64,000 bases of DNA from Cannabis sativa (Eukaryota > Streptophyta > Magnoliopsida > Rosales > Cannabaceae), in the NCBI RefSeq assembly GCF_029168945.1, contig NC_083605.1:19729280-19793279 (forward strand). Direction: 5' to 3'. Positions 11,240 through 24,780 of the stretch are shown one piece after another. The notes under the pieces were generated by a model. It was not told where the DNA came from, did not search any database, and saw only the letters and a list, made by a program, of their open reading frames with translations. The translations under genes were made by a program, and so were the position numbers. Each line of letters begins with the position of its first letter. The stretch's first letter is position 1.

Positions 11240-13200
11240 ATCTCCTACTTGTATGGGCAAATCAGACTTAGAATTAAATAGTAGTGGTGGTCCAAGAAAG
11301 AATTACTCATTATATTTGGTTGAATTTAAGTCTTTGACTTTAATTTTAGAATCCAAACAGAAATTTTCTTATATTTCTATTTCCAAGAAGCAATACAGTT
11401 ACACTTTCCAAGTGTTCAATATCCATATTTTATTAATGGATTCAAACTGTATGGAATATGAGTAAGGTATTCTGTGACCAGGATCCACTTGCACTATTCT
11501 AAGAATTCTCTTATAAACCTAAGTCATCAAAAGACACTACCACATTTTTTTTAATCTATGGCATTTGTATCTTGTTCATAGTGGATTTGACAAGATCAAT
11601 CTCTGCAAAGAGTTAATGTGCCTATATCCACTGAAAGTAGTTCATCTCATTCGCAGATGGATGTACATTCAGGGGTGGATATGAGTTTTTCGTTGTATTC
11701 TTAAAACGTAACTCTAGATTATACCTTTTAGCCAGAAATTTGAAATGTTTAAATATTTCATTAATTTCTAGCAATGGTTAAAACCATTAAGGTAAGTGGT
11801 TAAAGATCTTGCGAACTGATAGGGGTGGAGAAATAGTTAGTAGATATGCAGTTCAAAGATCATTAAATTGATTTTTGAATTATATCCAAACTTACCTCCC
11901 CAGAAATTTTGATTTGCATATTGATGATTAGTTACTAGTCGTTGCCTAAATCCTTCTATGGTAATACAATTTCAGAATGATGTAATGTTTGTATACTTAA
12001 TGAAAATCATTACTAGATTCATGGATGACCTAATCAAAATCTTAAGAAAAGCTAGAACTGTTAACCATGGTTTGTTAGCTATTCTAAGTGATTAGGGGTG
12101 GACCATCCCATTGTCAATAGATAAGAAAGTGTTTGTTCAAACAAATACTACTTTTTTAAGATATTGACTAAGTCTGAAAACAAGTAGCAAATAAAGGAGA
12201 TATTTTTCTTGATTCCAAAAGTGTTCTATCATCATATATAACATATGATGATCCCACTGCCTCTGTTATAACATATTATGACTTGGGAGACACTAGTGAT
12301 TAAAATCCATTGTGAGTTTAAACAAGTAATGGATTGTCAAGATAAGAAACTAAGAAGAAAGCCAAAAGAACTATGGTTTAATCCATTCACATGGAATAAC
12401 CTAAAGTTTTCTATTACAAGGACATAAAAGGAAATTTTCGTTTATAAGTCCATTCAATAGACTTAACAAAACTTCCTGTTCCTAGTATTATAGGTTTGAG
12501 TTTATCTAAACCCATGGCTTGTGGTATACCTGGTAATTACTTACTCTAATGCAAGCAACTTACTTTAGTAAGATGCTGAAGCATTTTCTTTCTAATGGCA
12601 ATCTATAGAAGCTTCACAACTTCTTAGACATAGATTTTATTTATCTAAGGAAAAGTCTCAACTATTCCAGAAAAGATAAAGCCATGAAAGAATTTCTTAA
12701 ATCAACAGTGAGAGGTCTTAGATATGCTTTTGTATGCCTTAGACCAGACACCTGCTGTTGAGTGGGAGTAATGAGTAGGTATCAGATTAATCCAGGAGAA
12801 GAACATTGGAAGACAATCAAGTAAATCCTAAGATTAAGAAGAGGAACTATATGTTAGTCTATAAGGGTGTGTTTAAAACTCTTAGACTACACCATATCAG
12901 ATTTCGAAATTTGCCTTTGTGCTAGAAAATCTTTCTGATAAGATGGTGGTTACTCTTGGGGTGGAATAGTGATTTTGGAGAAGTGTAAAAACCTATCTGA
13001 AGTCTCTAGGTCTACCAGAGAGGGACTGAATGTTAAAGTTGCAGGAAAGGTACTTATTCAGTCTAAGGAAAGTTCTATACATCTTTGGCACCATTCCAAA
13101 TTGCCTTAAACTACTAGTGTTAATTTCCTGATTAACCAAAAGTAGTTGCCAAAGATATAGAATCCAGTATCCCAAGAGAGTAGACATATAGAGAGGAATT
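11240..13200 (+). pseudogene. decayed gag-pol remnant of Copia B
   Basis: Short pieces match the gag-pol of element E when read across frames. The stretch at 11802-11836 encodes KILRTDRGGE of the integrase core, and 12770-12870 retains SRYQSNPG...HWKTIK and LVYKG of the region before RNase H. Most of gag, protease and RT is missing or out of frame. The same lesions occur in C, for example at 31471-31505. Confidence 0.7.
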
Positions 13201-13361
13201 TCACATTATCAATGATTTGTGATTAAGGAAGAGTAATGGTGGAGAAAAGGTTGTGGTTAATTCAACCTTTCAGATCCTATTACGAGGAGTTTACTACTAC
13301 TACACTTGATTTGTATATCAAGGTGTTGAGATTATTTGAAACACACTTTTTGTTTTATATT

Positions 13362-13377
13362 AGTGCAAGTGGGAGTT
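13362..13377 (+). other. polypurine tract of Copia B
   Basis: GTGCAAGTGGGAGTTT directly precedes the 3' LTR and is shared with C (33116-33131) and E (inverted, 48075-48090). It would prime plus-strand DNA synthesis. Confidence 0.7.
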
Positions 13378-14212
13378 TGTTGGGTTTTATGCCCTAAATA
13401 AAACTCATTTCAATATAATCAGATTTACTTATTAATATAGATCAGAAATAACATTTAATGTTGCATGGTTCACATGATTTATTTCATGATTATATGTACA
13501 TAATGTATAAATTCATCTGAAACCCTTTTCACATACTTGATCCTGTTTATTGTGCCGTCAACACATTGGAAAGTAAACATGACTATGTGAATAAAGTTTT
13601 TAGATTTATCAGACATAGGGTTTTATTGATATGATAATCTACAACAGAGTTTACTTGCATTTGGAGAAGTGCTATGTTCTTTCCAGAGCATTGGTTAAAG
13701 TAAAGCTCAGGTTGGATGCATGGAGTATGCATCGGAAGGGACCGATATTGAACTTTGACTTAGATTTATTAAACTTACCGTAATATCTATTGAAGTCAAT
13801 ATCGCCTAGTTGATCCTAGATCAAATGTTCTTAATCCTAAGATGATTAGGCTCAATCTCAAGAGGCTATTCGTGTTCTTTGATTTGTTAGTTAAGCCTAC
13901 TTTTAGGTCAGGGTGATATGTACATTTTGGGAACACGGTAGTGCAATTGAGTGGGAGCGCTAGCATAAACATGGAATCTATAGCTTCTATCTGGCGAATA
14001 GTAAGCAAAGGATGATCTCCTTCGAGCTTGACCAAACGAACATAAATGGTGGAGTACTCATTTCACATAAGCTGAAATATCATTTATACGGGGTCAAGTG
14101 TTTTAAGGATAAAATACATTGTAGGGTGTAACGGTAATCTAATCCCTTTACAGTGTAGATCATTCATATAGAGGATCATTGATCAAATTAGGATTATAAC
14201 AATGGATAACTA
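13378..14212 (+). repeat. truncated 3' LTR of Copia B
   Basis: It follows the 5' LTR from TGTTGGG to AATGGATAACTA and then breaks into unrelated sequence. Confidence 0.88.
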
Positions 14213-15840
14213 TAACGTCTTGAAACAGCACCACATCACATTGAAAAAATACCTTCCCATTATTAACTAGTTGCCTTTAGAGCAAGGCGAAATTGAAAAA
14301 TTGCAACACCAAAACAAAAAGTACACTTATATTAGAATGACAATCTTCAAAATAAAATAATATATAAATTTAGAAATTAACACACACTTCATAACTCTAG
14401 CTCTCAGCAAATTCTAAAAAACTTTTAAATCAACAAAATTTCTAAGAATAACTAGCCAAAGGTATTACCCTTTGGCTAGTAACAACAAACTAGCACCCTA
14501 ATATAAAAATACTGAAAAACAGTATCAAACAAATTAAGTTTAAAATTAGAATTATCAATAATTCCCTGTAATTGTAGGCGCCCTCCACAAAATAACCTAC
14601 AAAATAGTAAAAAAATAAAACTATATTACCACACAATATAATAAAAAAGATAATGTGAAATAATGATAGTAAACTAATCCATATTTAATATAATAGACTT
14701 AAACTTGAAATACTTATCTGTCAAAAGAGAAAAGGTCGTTTAAATAGAAATCATGAGCAGGATCACTTCTCTTGCCAATTGACCAAACCTAAACAAATAG
14801 GGACAAGCCATAAAAATGGCACAAAAGCCATAAAAGGCACAAAAGTCGTAAAAGGTATCAAAATTATCAAAAATAGTGCAAAAACCCGTGTGATTTCATA
14901 TATACTTTTAAATAAATATTAATACTATAATAGTCAAAATAAGGAGTAATTAACATCTTAATTAAAATTAAAATATCCCACAAAATATATATTTATATAT
15001 AATATTTTAAGAATTTTTAAATCAAAACTCAACTAAAATAAAATACATTTATTTATGGTAAAAATAATTAATTTAATAAAATTTAATTATGGTTTTAAAA
15101 AATAATGGATAATGAATGCAAAAAGACATTATAAATTAATAACTTTATGAAAAACAAAATCATACATTTTAAGTGAAAAACACTAGAAAGAAGATCTAAA
15201 ATATTACACAAACTTATAAATGGTAAGAAAAAATTAAATGATAATGTAAAAATAAATTTCATTTAATGTAATTTAATGAGTTTCATAAATCTTTTCCTAA
15301 AAAAGTAGAGAAAAAACAGGAAAATTCCAAAAAGGAAAAAATATTACAAAATTACTATGGGCCGGCCCATTCAACATTTATACAGCCCACAATGAAAAAA
15401 TTACAAAAATACCACTTGCTCTATACCTTAAGCCGCACGTAATGAACGGAGAAGATGAAGATACCTCCATCGATCTAATCTGCAACGCAACCAGAATGAA
15501 ACCAGAACGAGGGTAATACAACCATAAATTCCAGCAAAAATTGATTGGAAAAGAACAACTGCAAGGATCTAAACAGAAAATTACGACAAAAAACCAGAAA
15601 AACTGTGAAGAAACTGAAAACTCACGTTTGATTTCGGTTTTAATCGTTCAAAATAACTCACTCCAGAATCGAAAATCCAGATTCAAGCAATGTAGATCTG
15701 TATTAAACAGATCTGAAGCTCCCCCTCGAATCCAAAACAAGGTATGATATGAAAAAATTTTCAAAAATAAATCTACGTTATATACAGTTGCATTCTGGTT
15801 GATTCCTTGGTTTACAATAGGCAATTCAGATTCTTAAAAA
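14213..15840. other. spacer between Copia B and C, with hairpin
   Basis: This stretch separates two broken LTRs and resembles neither. It has a perfect 12-bp inverted repeat near 14450-14480 (ACTAGCCAAAGG and CCTTTGGCTAGT, six-base loop), AT-rich filler, and a less AT-rich end at 15360-15750 described separately. It may be host DNA or an unrecognised element inserted at the junction. Confidence 0.4.
15378..15750 (-). other. possible 5' gene fragment (leader, intron, first exon)
   Basis: On the minus strand a leader-like stretch (from about 15750) leads to a pyrimidine-rich acceptor TTGCGTTGCAG near 15484 and then an ATG at 15470 opening 30 codons (MEVSSSSPFITCGLRYRASG...) to a stop at 15378-15380. 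A donor-like AG|GTATAG follows near 15425, so the true coding exon could end there. TGGGCC-type boxes near 15360-15372 are common in plant promoters. Nothing downstream continues the gene and I do not recognise the protein. Confidence 0.22.
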
Positions 15841-17540
15841 CAATACATTGGAAAGTAAACATGACTATGTAAATAAAGTTTCCTAGATTTATCAGACATA
15901 GGGTTTTACTGATATGATAATCTACAACAGAGTTTACTTGCATTTGGAGAAGTGCTATGTTCTTTCCAGAGCATTGGTTAAAGTAAAGCTCAAGTTGGAT
16001 GCATGGAGTATGCATCGGAAGGGACCGATATTGAACTTTGACTTAGATTTAATTAAACTTACCCTAAAATCTATTCAAGTCAATATCGCCAAGTTGATCC
16101 TAGATCAAATGTTCTTAATCCTGTTATGATTAGGCTCAATCTTGAAATGCTATTCGTGTTCTTTGATTTGTTAGTTAAGCCTACTTTTAGTACATTTTGG
16201 GAGCACGGTAGTGCAATTGAGTGGGAGCGCTAACATAAACATGGAATCTATAGCTTCTATCTGGCAAATAGTAAGCAAAGGATGATCTCCTTCGAGCTTG
16301 ACCAAACGAACATAAATGGTGGAGTACTCATTTCACATAAGCTGAAATATAATTTATACGGGGTCAAGTGTTTTAAGGATAAAATACATTGTAGGGTGTA
16401 ACGGTAATCTAATCCCTTTACAGTGTAGATCATTCATATAGAGGATCATTGATCAAATTAGGATTATAACAATGGATAACTAATGATGTGTCTATATGAT
16501 GGAACATATAGAACACTCTATATACTAAGAGTGCAATTCTAAGTTCTATGCGTGGATTCAACGAAGAATTAATAAGTTAGTGAATTTTAGTGCTAAATTC
16601 TTGATCTACTTATTGGAAGATCGGTTATATAGACCCATGGTCCCCGCATTAGTTGAGATAATATTGCTTGTAAGACTCATGTAATTGGTTTTGATTAATC
16701 AATTATAATTCTCAAATTAGACTATGTCTATTTGTGAATTTTTCACTAAGTAAGGGCGAAATTGTAAAGAAAGAGTTTATAGGGGCATATTTGTTAATTA
16801 TGATACTTTGTATGGTTCAATTAATAAATATGATAAATGACAATATTATTTAATAATTATTTATAGTTATTAAATAGTTAGAATTGACATTTAAATGGTT
16901 TAATTAGAAAATTAGAGTTTTTGAGAAAATCAGATGCAAAAAAGATAAAACTGCAAAATTGCAAAAAGTGAGGCCCAAATCGACATGTATAGGGCCGGCC
17001 ACTTTTATAGGGTTTTTCCCTCTGATATTTTCATTATTTTAATGCCAAATAATTCAAACCTAACCCTAGTGGAATGCTATAAATAGATAGTGAAGGCTTC
17101 AGGAAAATTACACTTTTCTTCTGACACTTCTGATTCTGAAAAAACTGAGCCTCTCTCTCTCCCTATCTTTAGCCGCCACTTCCCTCTTATTTTCTTCTTC
17201 AAAATTTCGAAATTCTTAGTGTGAGTAGTGCCCACACACAGCAAGTGATACCTCAATCATAGTGAGGAAGATCGTGAAGAAAGACTTTCAGCAAGAAGGA
17301 GTTTCAGCATCAAAGATTCAGAGAAAGAGATCCAGGTTCAGATATTGATAATGCTCGCTACGTAAAGGAATCAAGGGCTAGATATCTGAACGGAAGGAGT
17401 CATTATATTCCGCTGCACCCAATGTAAGGTTTCCTAAACTTTATATGTGTTTATTTCATCGTTTTAGAAAGTTCATATTTAGGGTGTTAATAAACATACT
17501 TGTGAGTAGATCTAAGATCCTGGTAAAATAATTTCCAACA
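15841..17540 (+). repeat. 5'-truncated LTR of Copia C
   Basis: Aligns from about base 180 of the B LTR to the CCAACA end. Contains a small deletion near 16190 relative to other copies and the TATA box near 17080-17090. Confidence 0.88.
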
Positions 17541-17542
17541 AC

Positions 17543-17559
17543 TGGCCTCAGAGCCATGG
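17543..17559 (+). other. primer binding site of Copia C
   Basis: TGGCCTCAGAGCCATGG, identical to the site in B. Confidence 0.78.
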
Positions 17560-19136
17560 TAATTGATTTACTTGCAAGAAATTTGGACTTTAAAACGATT
17601 GTTTGTTTATTTTTGGATGGTATCATGTTGTATTGAGTGTTATTTGATAATTGATTGATGTTTGTAAATTTTTTGTGAAAAATAATTGAGATTCTATTTC
17701 TGGAACTATTTTTATTTGATAGTATGGAAAAAATTAAGCAAGTTACTTTTTTACAGAACTCAATTTCGATTTAATTTGAATTAGTTATGATTTTTTGAAG
17801 ATTCGAAAAAATCGGAGCTCTGCTGAAATTTTCCTGCGATCGCGAAAATTGTCCGTACAGCTCACAATTTTTTCGTTTTGCTTCGTTTTTTCATGTTTTT
17901 TCATGGACTTAACTTCCGATTTTTTGTGTAGTTCTATATTTATACTATTACTATTCCTAATTCAATTCTAATTATCATTTTGAATTAATTTAATATTTTT
18001 TAAATTTAATTCAAGATATTAGTGTAATTTGAATTTGAAAATAGTTCGTATCTATCTTTTTGCTTAATTATCTATCTTATTTTTAAATTTGATTATATCT
18101 TATCTTATTTTTAAATTTAAGGTCAGATTTTAAATTTTTTAAATTAAATCATTTTTTTGTTAAATAATTTGACCTTATTTAAATTTAAAATAAGATAACT
18201 ATAATCATGTAATTTTTAAAGGATATAAGATATTTTGCTAACTTTTAAATTTTGTTATTTTATTTATTTAAATTACATTTAAAATTTGAAAAAGATATTC
18301 ATTTATCTTTTTTAATTTTTTATTTATAAAATAACATTTAAATTTTAAAAGTAGTTAGCAAATTTTGAAATGATATTTAGGTTGGCTGAAACCTAATTTT
18401 TCAAAATTGTAGGTTTAATTTTAAATTTAAATTTTTAATTAAGTTTCGAAACTTTTTTTATTTTATTTTCAAATTTAATTTTAATTTTTTCAAAATTATT
18501 TTTTATTTAATTAATTATTTCGAAATTAATAATTTAATTTAAAATTAAATAAATCCTACATCCAACTATCTAGCTAACCTTGTTGCAGGAGTATGTGTTT
18601 TAGCTTGTTTGTAAGTTTTCAAAACCTATTATTACTTGATTGCAAATAGCCATGGCTACTTTTCGCCAGATCTAATGATCTGATGGCTCCCTTGTTCAAG
18701 TTAATAATTTGTAACAGGTATATTTACAATCTTCTTTCATCTGTGTATGACCTAGCAACATGATAGGACCCATCCAAAGTGTGCTTGTGTGAGCCTATGT
18801 GTTTAATTTTATTATAGATGCATATAGGTTGCTGCTGCTAAAATAAATTATCATAGTTCTTGATAGATTTTATTTAGGCCCATTTAGTTTTTGGGCCTAT
18901 TCAATTAATAACAGTTGTTCATTTTAAGGTTAAATTCCTCTCTTTTGGGCCTTGTGTGAGAGTTGGGAGCCATAGTAGTGGGTACGACATACTGAACCCA
19001 GCACCCCCTCACATGAACTACCCCAATTGTGAAGGCCCATTTGCCTGATTTGAATAACTGTACTAGGTTAATTAAACTAGTTTAACCTAATAAAATTGAT
19101 TAGCAACATAATTAATTTCATTTATTTTGAAACTAG

Positions 19137-20640
19137 GCAACGTATCCGCGCTTCGCGCGGTTTTTATAATAATTAGAAACAATTTTTAATGATAAAAAAA
19201 AATAATAAGTGGTGTGTTAATATATTTAGCACAATTTAATTAAATTTTTTTTAGTTGTATGCTATAAGTTACGTTAAATTTAGTGCATAATAAAAGTTAT
19301 TTTTTAATTACATAATTTTTATTAATTATTAATGATTGACTTTAATTAATATTTTTTAACTACAAAATTGTCATTAATAATTTTTTGAAATATTTAATTT
19401 ATAAATGATATTTTATTTTTTAAAAGTAATTTGCATCTTAAAATAATATTGTGCATTGAAATACAACTGAAAATGTTGTTTTCAGTTGTGCTAAATATAA
19501 TATTTTTTTTTTATTTTTTATGTTAAATTTAGTACAATATTAGAATCTTGCATTGGTAATAACACCAAAAATGCATATTAAAATTAAAGTTGATATCCCT
19601 CACTAAAACCATTTCAATAAAATTTAATATTGAGAAGAAATATATTATGTTCTATGTATCCAAAAATTCAAATGTAAGTTTTCTTTAATAAATAATAAAA
19701 GAAAAGAAAGAATAATTAACAAATATTAAATAAAACAAATAATTATTTAGAAGTATAAATATCCTATTTCTCTACTACACAATTTATTAAATAAAAAAAA
19801 ATATTTTACATGTGCCAAGTGATACACACTTTTATGCTAAGAGAGGTTTAGATCTAGATAATGAGTTGATTTAGAACAATTCTTTACCTTTCAATATGTA
19901 ATAAAGTCTTGCTTCTTATTCTACTCTTGTTTTTTTCTTCATTTTCTTAAGCTAGCAGGTCATTCAAAAAAAAAAAAAAAAAAGAGTTGAACTATCTGTA
20001 ATATACAATGATTTAAGTTATAAAAGAGATATTATTTGATACAAAAGAGTGTCTCAAGGGCAATAAACCTGTAGTAGTTTACATCAATAATATAAAATTA
20101 ATATATATATTTATATGATTCTATATACTTTTAGATATATAAATAAATAAAAATAATATTTTTCGTAAATAATGGTCCTATTATTAGATTTAAGAGTCTT
20201 GTAAGGAAACAAAAATAATAGTAAAATATATACATACATATCCATAAATTGATCGTGACGTATTGTGGAAACTGTATTTAAAATTAACAAAATATTTATA
20301 GAATTTTAAGTGATACATAAAATAAAATGTGAAGAATATATAAATTTTTACCTCAAAATAGAGGAAACACATCACTTTGGTCTCCTGATGGTTTAAATAA
20401 TTATAAAAAAAAAACAACTAAATATGATTTATATATACATAAAACTTGTATTGAAAAGGAAGACCCATGAATAATGAATATATATATATAGCTATATATA
20501 CTACACAACAAAATAATGTTTCAAGAGAAAATAATTGATAAATTCATGAAAATATTTATTAAAAAAAATGATGAATAACATTGGATGAACATATACATTT
20601 AAGAGTGAAGAGTAAATTGAATGGAAAATAACCTTATAAA
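19137..20640. other. Helitron interior, AT-rich, no gene
   Basis: AT-rich filler behind the 3' hairpin, with homopolymer runs near 19965-19983 and simple AT repeats. No family-bearing frame was seen. Confidence 0.4.
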
Positions 20641-20669
20641 TGATAGTCTGTCTACTGTTTTTGGTGCAG

Positions 20670-20753
20670 CAGATGAAAACATTTCACAAAGGAGAAGTGA
20701 TTGAGTCACAGGTTATGGACTCAACCGCGTCAGACAATTCTTATAGTATGTAA
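20670..20753 (+). pseudogene. possible captured terminal exon inside the Helitron
   Basis: A splice-acceptor-like TTTTTGGTGCAG ends at 20669 and is followed by 27 codons (QMKTFHKGEVIESQ... ending SYSM) and a TAA stop. Base composition is richer in GC than the surroundings. It resembles the last coding exon of a host gene carried by the Helitron, on the strand opposite to the Helitron itself. I do not recognise the parent gene. Confidence 0.35.
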
Positions 20754-22900
20754 ATATTCGGAGGTTGTTCATATTCTATTGCCAACAATATCTTTCTCTC
20801 TCACTCATGTAACATTTTACTAAAAAATACATAAATATAATATATATATATATAATACATTTTTATACATACAAAATGTCTTATATATAAACTGTCAAAT
20901 ATAATAAAAAAATATGATAAGAACGTCAAATGGAGTGTAAGAGTCATGAATTAATTGTTAAATTTATTCATGAATTAATTGTGAAATTAATTTTTACAAT
21001 AAGAGAAATCATTACACATGTAAATTGGAAGATCAAAGAGAATAAAGTATGGTCATCAGTTATAATATAAGGTAGGATCATCAGTTATAATATATTAATG
21101 ATCATAATTATTATTTATACAAGCATATATATAAATAAGTTTTTAACTTGAGAGTTACACGCACTTACACATGAGCTCTTGATTATCATCACATCTATAT
21201 AGATAGATTTTCTTTAAAAATTTAAAATGATATACTCAAAAAAAAAAAAAATGAAAGACACATGCATTATTACTTTTATTTAATTATTTTTTTAATGGCT
21301 TGTCATTAATGTAATTAGTATTAAATAGAAAAAATATTTAAAAAAGTCTAAAAAATTAGAAAAAGAGAAAAAAAAAATAGAATAAATTAATAGATTTGGA
21401 ATAACTTTAGAGTGTGACATTTATCCATATTTATAAAATTTATATTTATTGGTTACTAATATTTTTTAAAAAAATAATATATAGATACTATGAAAACTTT
21501 CAGTGTGCATTCTTTAAAGTTGACCATAACAACTCAAATTATGTATCTATTAAACAAAATGTAAATTATAAGTGGCTCAAAATAACTTATAATAAACACA
21601 TAATAAATATATAAATCTAAGAAAGAAAAAATTGAATTATTGACACCTTCATGGCTTCATGTATAAATTTTTGATCATTAAATAGTAAAAAAAGGGATAA
21701 ATGATATATAAAAATATTAAAATTATTTTGCCATAAGAAATGAAATAAAGTAAAATTGATAAATAAATTCTACCACTATGAACTCAATAAAAAAATTTAT
21801 TAATTATTTTATTAATTATTAACTACTACAATTATTATATTTAAATTAATATTATTTTTTAGCTAATTAGTAATTGTTATAATATTAAATAAATTAAAAT
21901 ATTATATTGTAAAAAAAAAACTGTAGAAAATTAATAACATATATTGTTATGATTGATATTATATAGATTCAGTTACAAAATTAATTAATTACTAATATTA
22001 ATAGAAATGCTTGAAGTTATATATTTTAAAAATTATAATAATGTATATATAGAGAAAATAAATTAGTATATTTTTAAATTACCACAATTTAAACCATGTT
22101 CTATTAAAGTTAAAAAATACATATATATAAAAATCATATTATATAAATTTATCGTTAATTTTATTTTATTATTAGTAGCTACTATGATAAAAATTAGTAT
22201 TAATTTATTTATTTATTATTTTTTAAGGAACAATAATTTATTTCTAATAAATATAAATATAGACAATACATTTACCAAAGTTATCAAATATATATTGTAA
22301 TTATATGAATAAATTATTAGTTGGTGGTGATAAAAATAAAAGTGTAAAATAAATGTGAATTGATATAATTCACACTTAATAGTATAAAAGATATCAACAA
22401 TGTTAAGATCAGATATCTTTTTTTTTTAACAAAAAAGTATTAAATGTACATTTTGTTTAATTAATAAATAATGATATTATATAAATATATATATATATAT
22501 TCATTTATTCGATTTATATATTAACAACATGGGAAAAAAAATTAACATGATAATTTTGCCATTTATATATTCATTAAAAGAGTTACCACACAACTAAAAA
22601 TAAAAAATAGAATTATGCACATATTGTGTAAATTGATTGTACTTAGTAATAATTCTATAAATCTATACTTATAATACCCTTTAAAAAAAGTTAAATTATA
22701 ATACAATATAAATATAATATGTATTTATTTGATCCATTAAGAGTAAATAGAGAAAAATATAATAATTTTATTAGTGCATATATAACCTGTATATTCACGA
22801 AAAGAGTTACTACAAATAAAAATCAAAAACTGAAAGCACTTTCAAATTCTACATAATTTAGAAATTTTGATTAAATAAGAGGAATAATGTGTGTAAATCA
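20754..22900. other. Helitron interior, AT-rich, no gene
   Basis: AT-rich stretch with a short tandem repeat near 21040-21095 (ATCAGTTATAATAT twice) and AT microsatellites. Open frames here are low-complexity. Confidence 0.4.
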
Positions 22901-22905
22901 ATATT

Positions 22906-23030
22906 CTATTTGTCATCAAGTGGATTCGGGTCAGGTCGTTCTCTGAAGAATGGCCGCCTGTTCGCCTTGATTGCATGCAGAGTCGATGATTTTTCTGTCG
23001 TCACGCCACCTCTATGTCCTCTCTCTTTCA
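22906..23030 (-). pseudogene. possible captured exon, second gene fragment in the Helitron
   Basis: A sharply less AT-rich stretch encodes on the minus strand GHRGGVTTEKSS...FFRERPDPNPLDDK and then TAG at 22906-22908. A pyrimidine-poor acceptor-like GAAAG lies just upstream. The peptide looks like a real C-terminus, rich in charged residues, but I cannot name the family. Confidence 0.35.
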
Positions 23031-23749
23031 AAATAAATATCCTATTTGTCAACATAAAATTTGTTATTGGCTTGGCACATATACAATCTTGCAGAAATTT
23101 TTGCACAAAAATATATACCAATCAAGTTTTATTGTGTTATAATAAAAAATAAAAATTGAAATAATAAAGAAGATATTACCTAAAAAAACATTTTACATGT
23201 TTGACTAATATTTTTGGAGGATATCAAATATAATATAATTAAGTAAGATGATGTAGAGATCAATATCATAATCAAAATAAAAGATTTGAAAAAGCTTAAG
23301 AGGGATATTAAAAAAAAAATAGTATAAAGTGCAAGAGAATAATATGATAATCATGAGAATGAAGATAGCCTATAGTATGTATACTATATATATACATGCA
23401 AAAATGTAACGACAAAAAATTAAAGTAAAAACATTTACTGTAATTAATATTAATATTCATAATATAAGTTTTATTATTAATTAATTAATAGCTTTGGCTT
23501 TTCAACTTGTATACCCTTGGAGAACATGAGTATAAAACATATATGCTACTGTTGGTCTCACGGGAGAGAAGGAAGTTTGACTGTTTGATAGCTCAAAAAG
23601 GGTCATAATTATTTTGATTTAAATGTTGTATTATTATTGTTAAATACAAAAATGAAATAATATAGAAAAAAAATGAGAAAACAAAGAAAATATAGGAGAT
23701 GTCATAGAGTGTACCACATCATCATTCCTAATAACAGCGTAATTATAAA

Positions 23750-23783
23750 CTAGGGAACTAAGCCGCGCCTTGCGCGGATTTGA
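23750..23783 (-). mobile_element. second Helitron 3' terminus nested in the first
   Basis: Minus strand: hairpin CCGCGCAAGGCGCGG, then a short spacer and CTAG at 23750-23753, followed by T. This is the same layout as the outer terminus at 19133, so a second Helitron ends here. Its 5' end is probably one of the TC-type ends at 26288 or 26858. Confidence 0.65.
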
Positions 23784-24639
23784 CCCTAGTTTTGTAAATT
23801 TTCTTTTACTGATTAAGTAATACCGATTAAGTTAATGTAAAATATAATGTAAAATTTTTAAAATTAGAAATATAAAGAAAAGAAGAGAACAAACAACACA
23901 ACATATAATCGTATGAGCTACTACTTTATTATAAACTCGGTACACATGAGACATGAAGAGCATAAACAAAGGTAAATAAGGTATCTGGTTGATGGTGTGG
24001 AAAAGTCCTCTGAAACCTTCAAACAATCACATTCACTCAATAATTCCTCAACTCTACTTTACAATCATTATTAACAGTGTTCATACGGGAGAGCATGAGA
24101 AAACTTGAAAGGAAAATAGACATGAACTTCACATACATAGAGTCACTTCACTCCATAAAATGCTAAAAATATTAGAATTATGAGTTTGAAAGAAAGCCTA
24201 AACTAAATAACATTTGTGAGAGGAACTTAAGATTGATTTCAAAAGGACCAAAAATATATCCATTCGTCTCATGTTTACAGTCTAAATGACTCTTTTTATA
24301 TGCATATATGTCTTTATGGTAATAATTCTTCATTAATTGTTGAAATATAAAAATGTATGATGTATAATGTTTGCTAGGCATTTATGTATGTATAAATTCT
24401 CTAAAACCATAAGATTATTATAATTTAAAACCATAACCTCTTTTACATTAATTATTTTGCATGCATTTAAATTAAATTTAAATTTATTTTATTTACTCAA
24501 CGTTTCAAATATAATGTCTAAGGTTTAACATAGATTTTTTTTCCTTTTTTTTCTTTCTGTTTTTATGTATAGAGACATAAATTATTTATTAATGCATTAG
24601 TATTTTTGTATAATGTTATCATATGCAACCTAATCAACA

Positions 24640-24780
24640 CCACCACAAAACTAAAACTGATAAATTAATGATATAGATTACCTTTTATTAATTAAGAATA
24701 CCATAAGTCTGACCACAAAACTAAAACTGAAATAAATTAATGATATAGATTAACTTTTATTAATTAAGAATGCCATAAAT
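24640..24780. repeat. tandem duplication of about 67 bp in the Helitron
   Basis: Two adjacent copies start ACCACAAAACTAAAACTGA (about 24645 and 24712) and run to ATTAAGAATRCCATAA. Only small differences separate them. Confidence 0.7.

Larger units (their letters stand above)
5860..14212 (+). mobile_element. Copia element B, non-autonomous, 3' LTR truncated
   Basis: Order on the plus strand: 5' LTR 5860-7752 (TGTTGGG...TTTCCAACA), PBS 7755-7771, long AT-rich leader, a structured block at about 10320-10660, decayed pol remnants at about 11240-13200, a PPT at about 13362-13377 and a 3' LTR starting at 13378 that stops at about 14212 (835 of roughly 1890 bp). The two LTRs look closely similar by eye over the shared part, suggesting a fairly recent insertion. 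No frame over 80 codons exists in the interior, so it cannot encode its own proteins. Compared with C and D it lacks several hundred bases at 8981-9003, where a 23-bp inverted segment replaces them. Confidence 0.88.
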
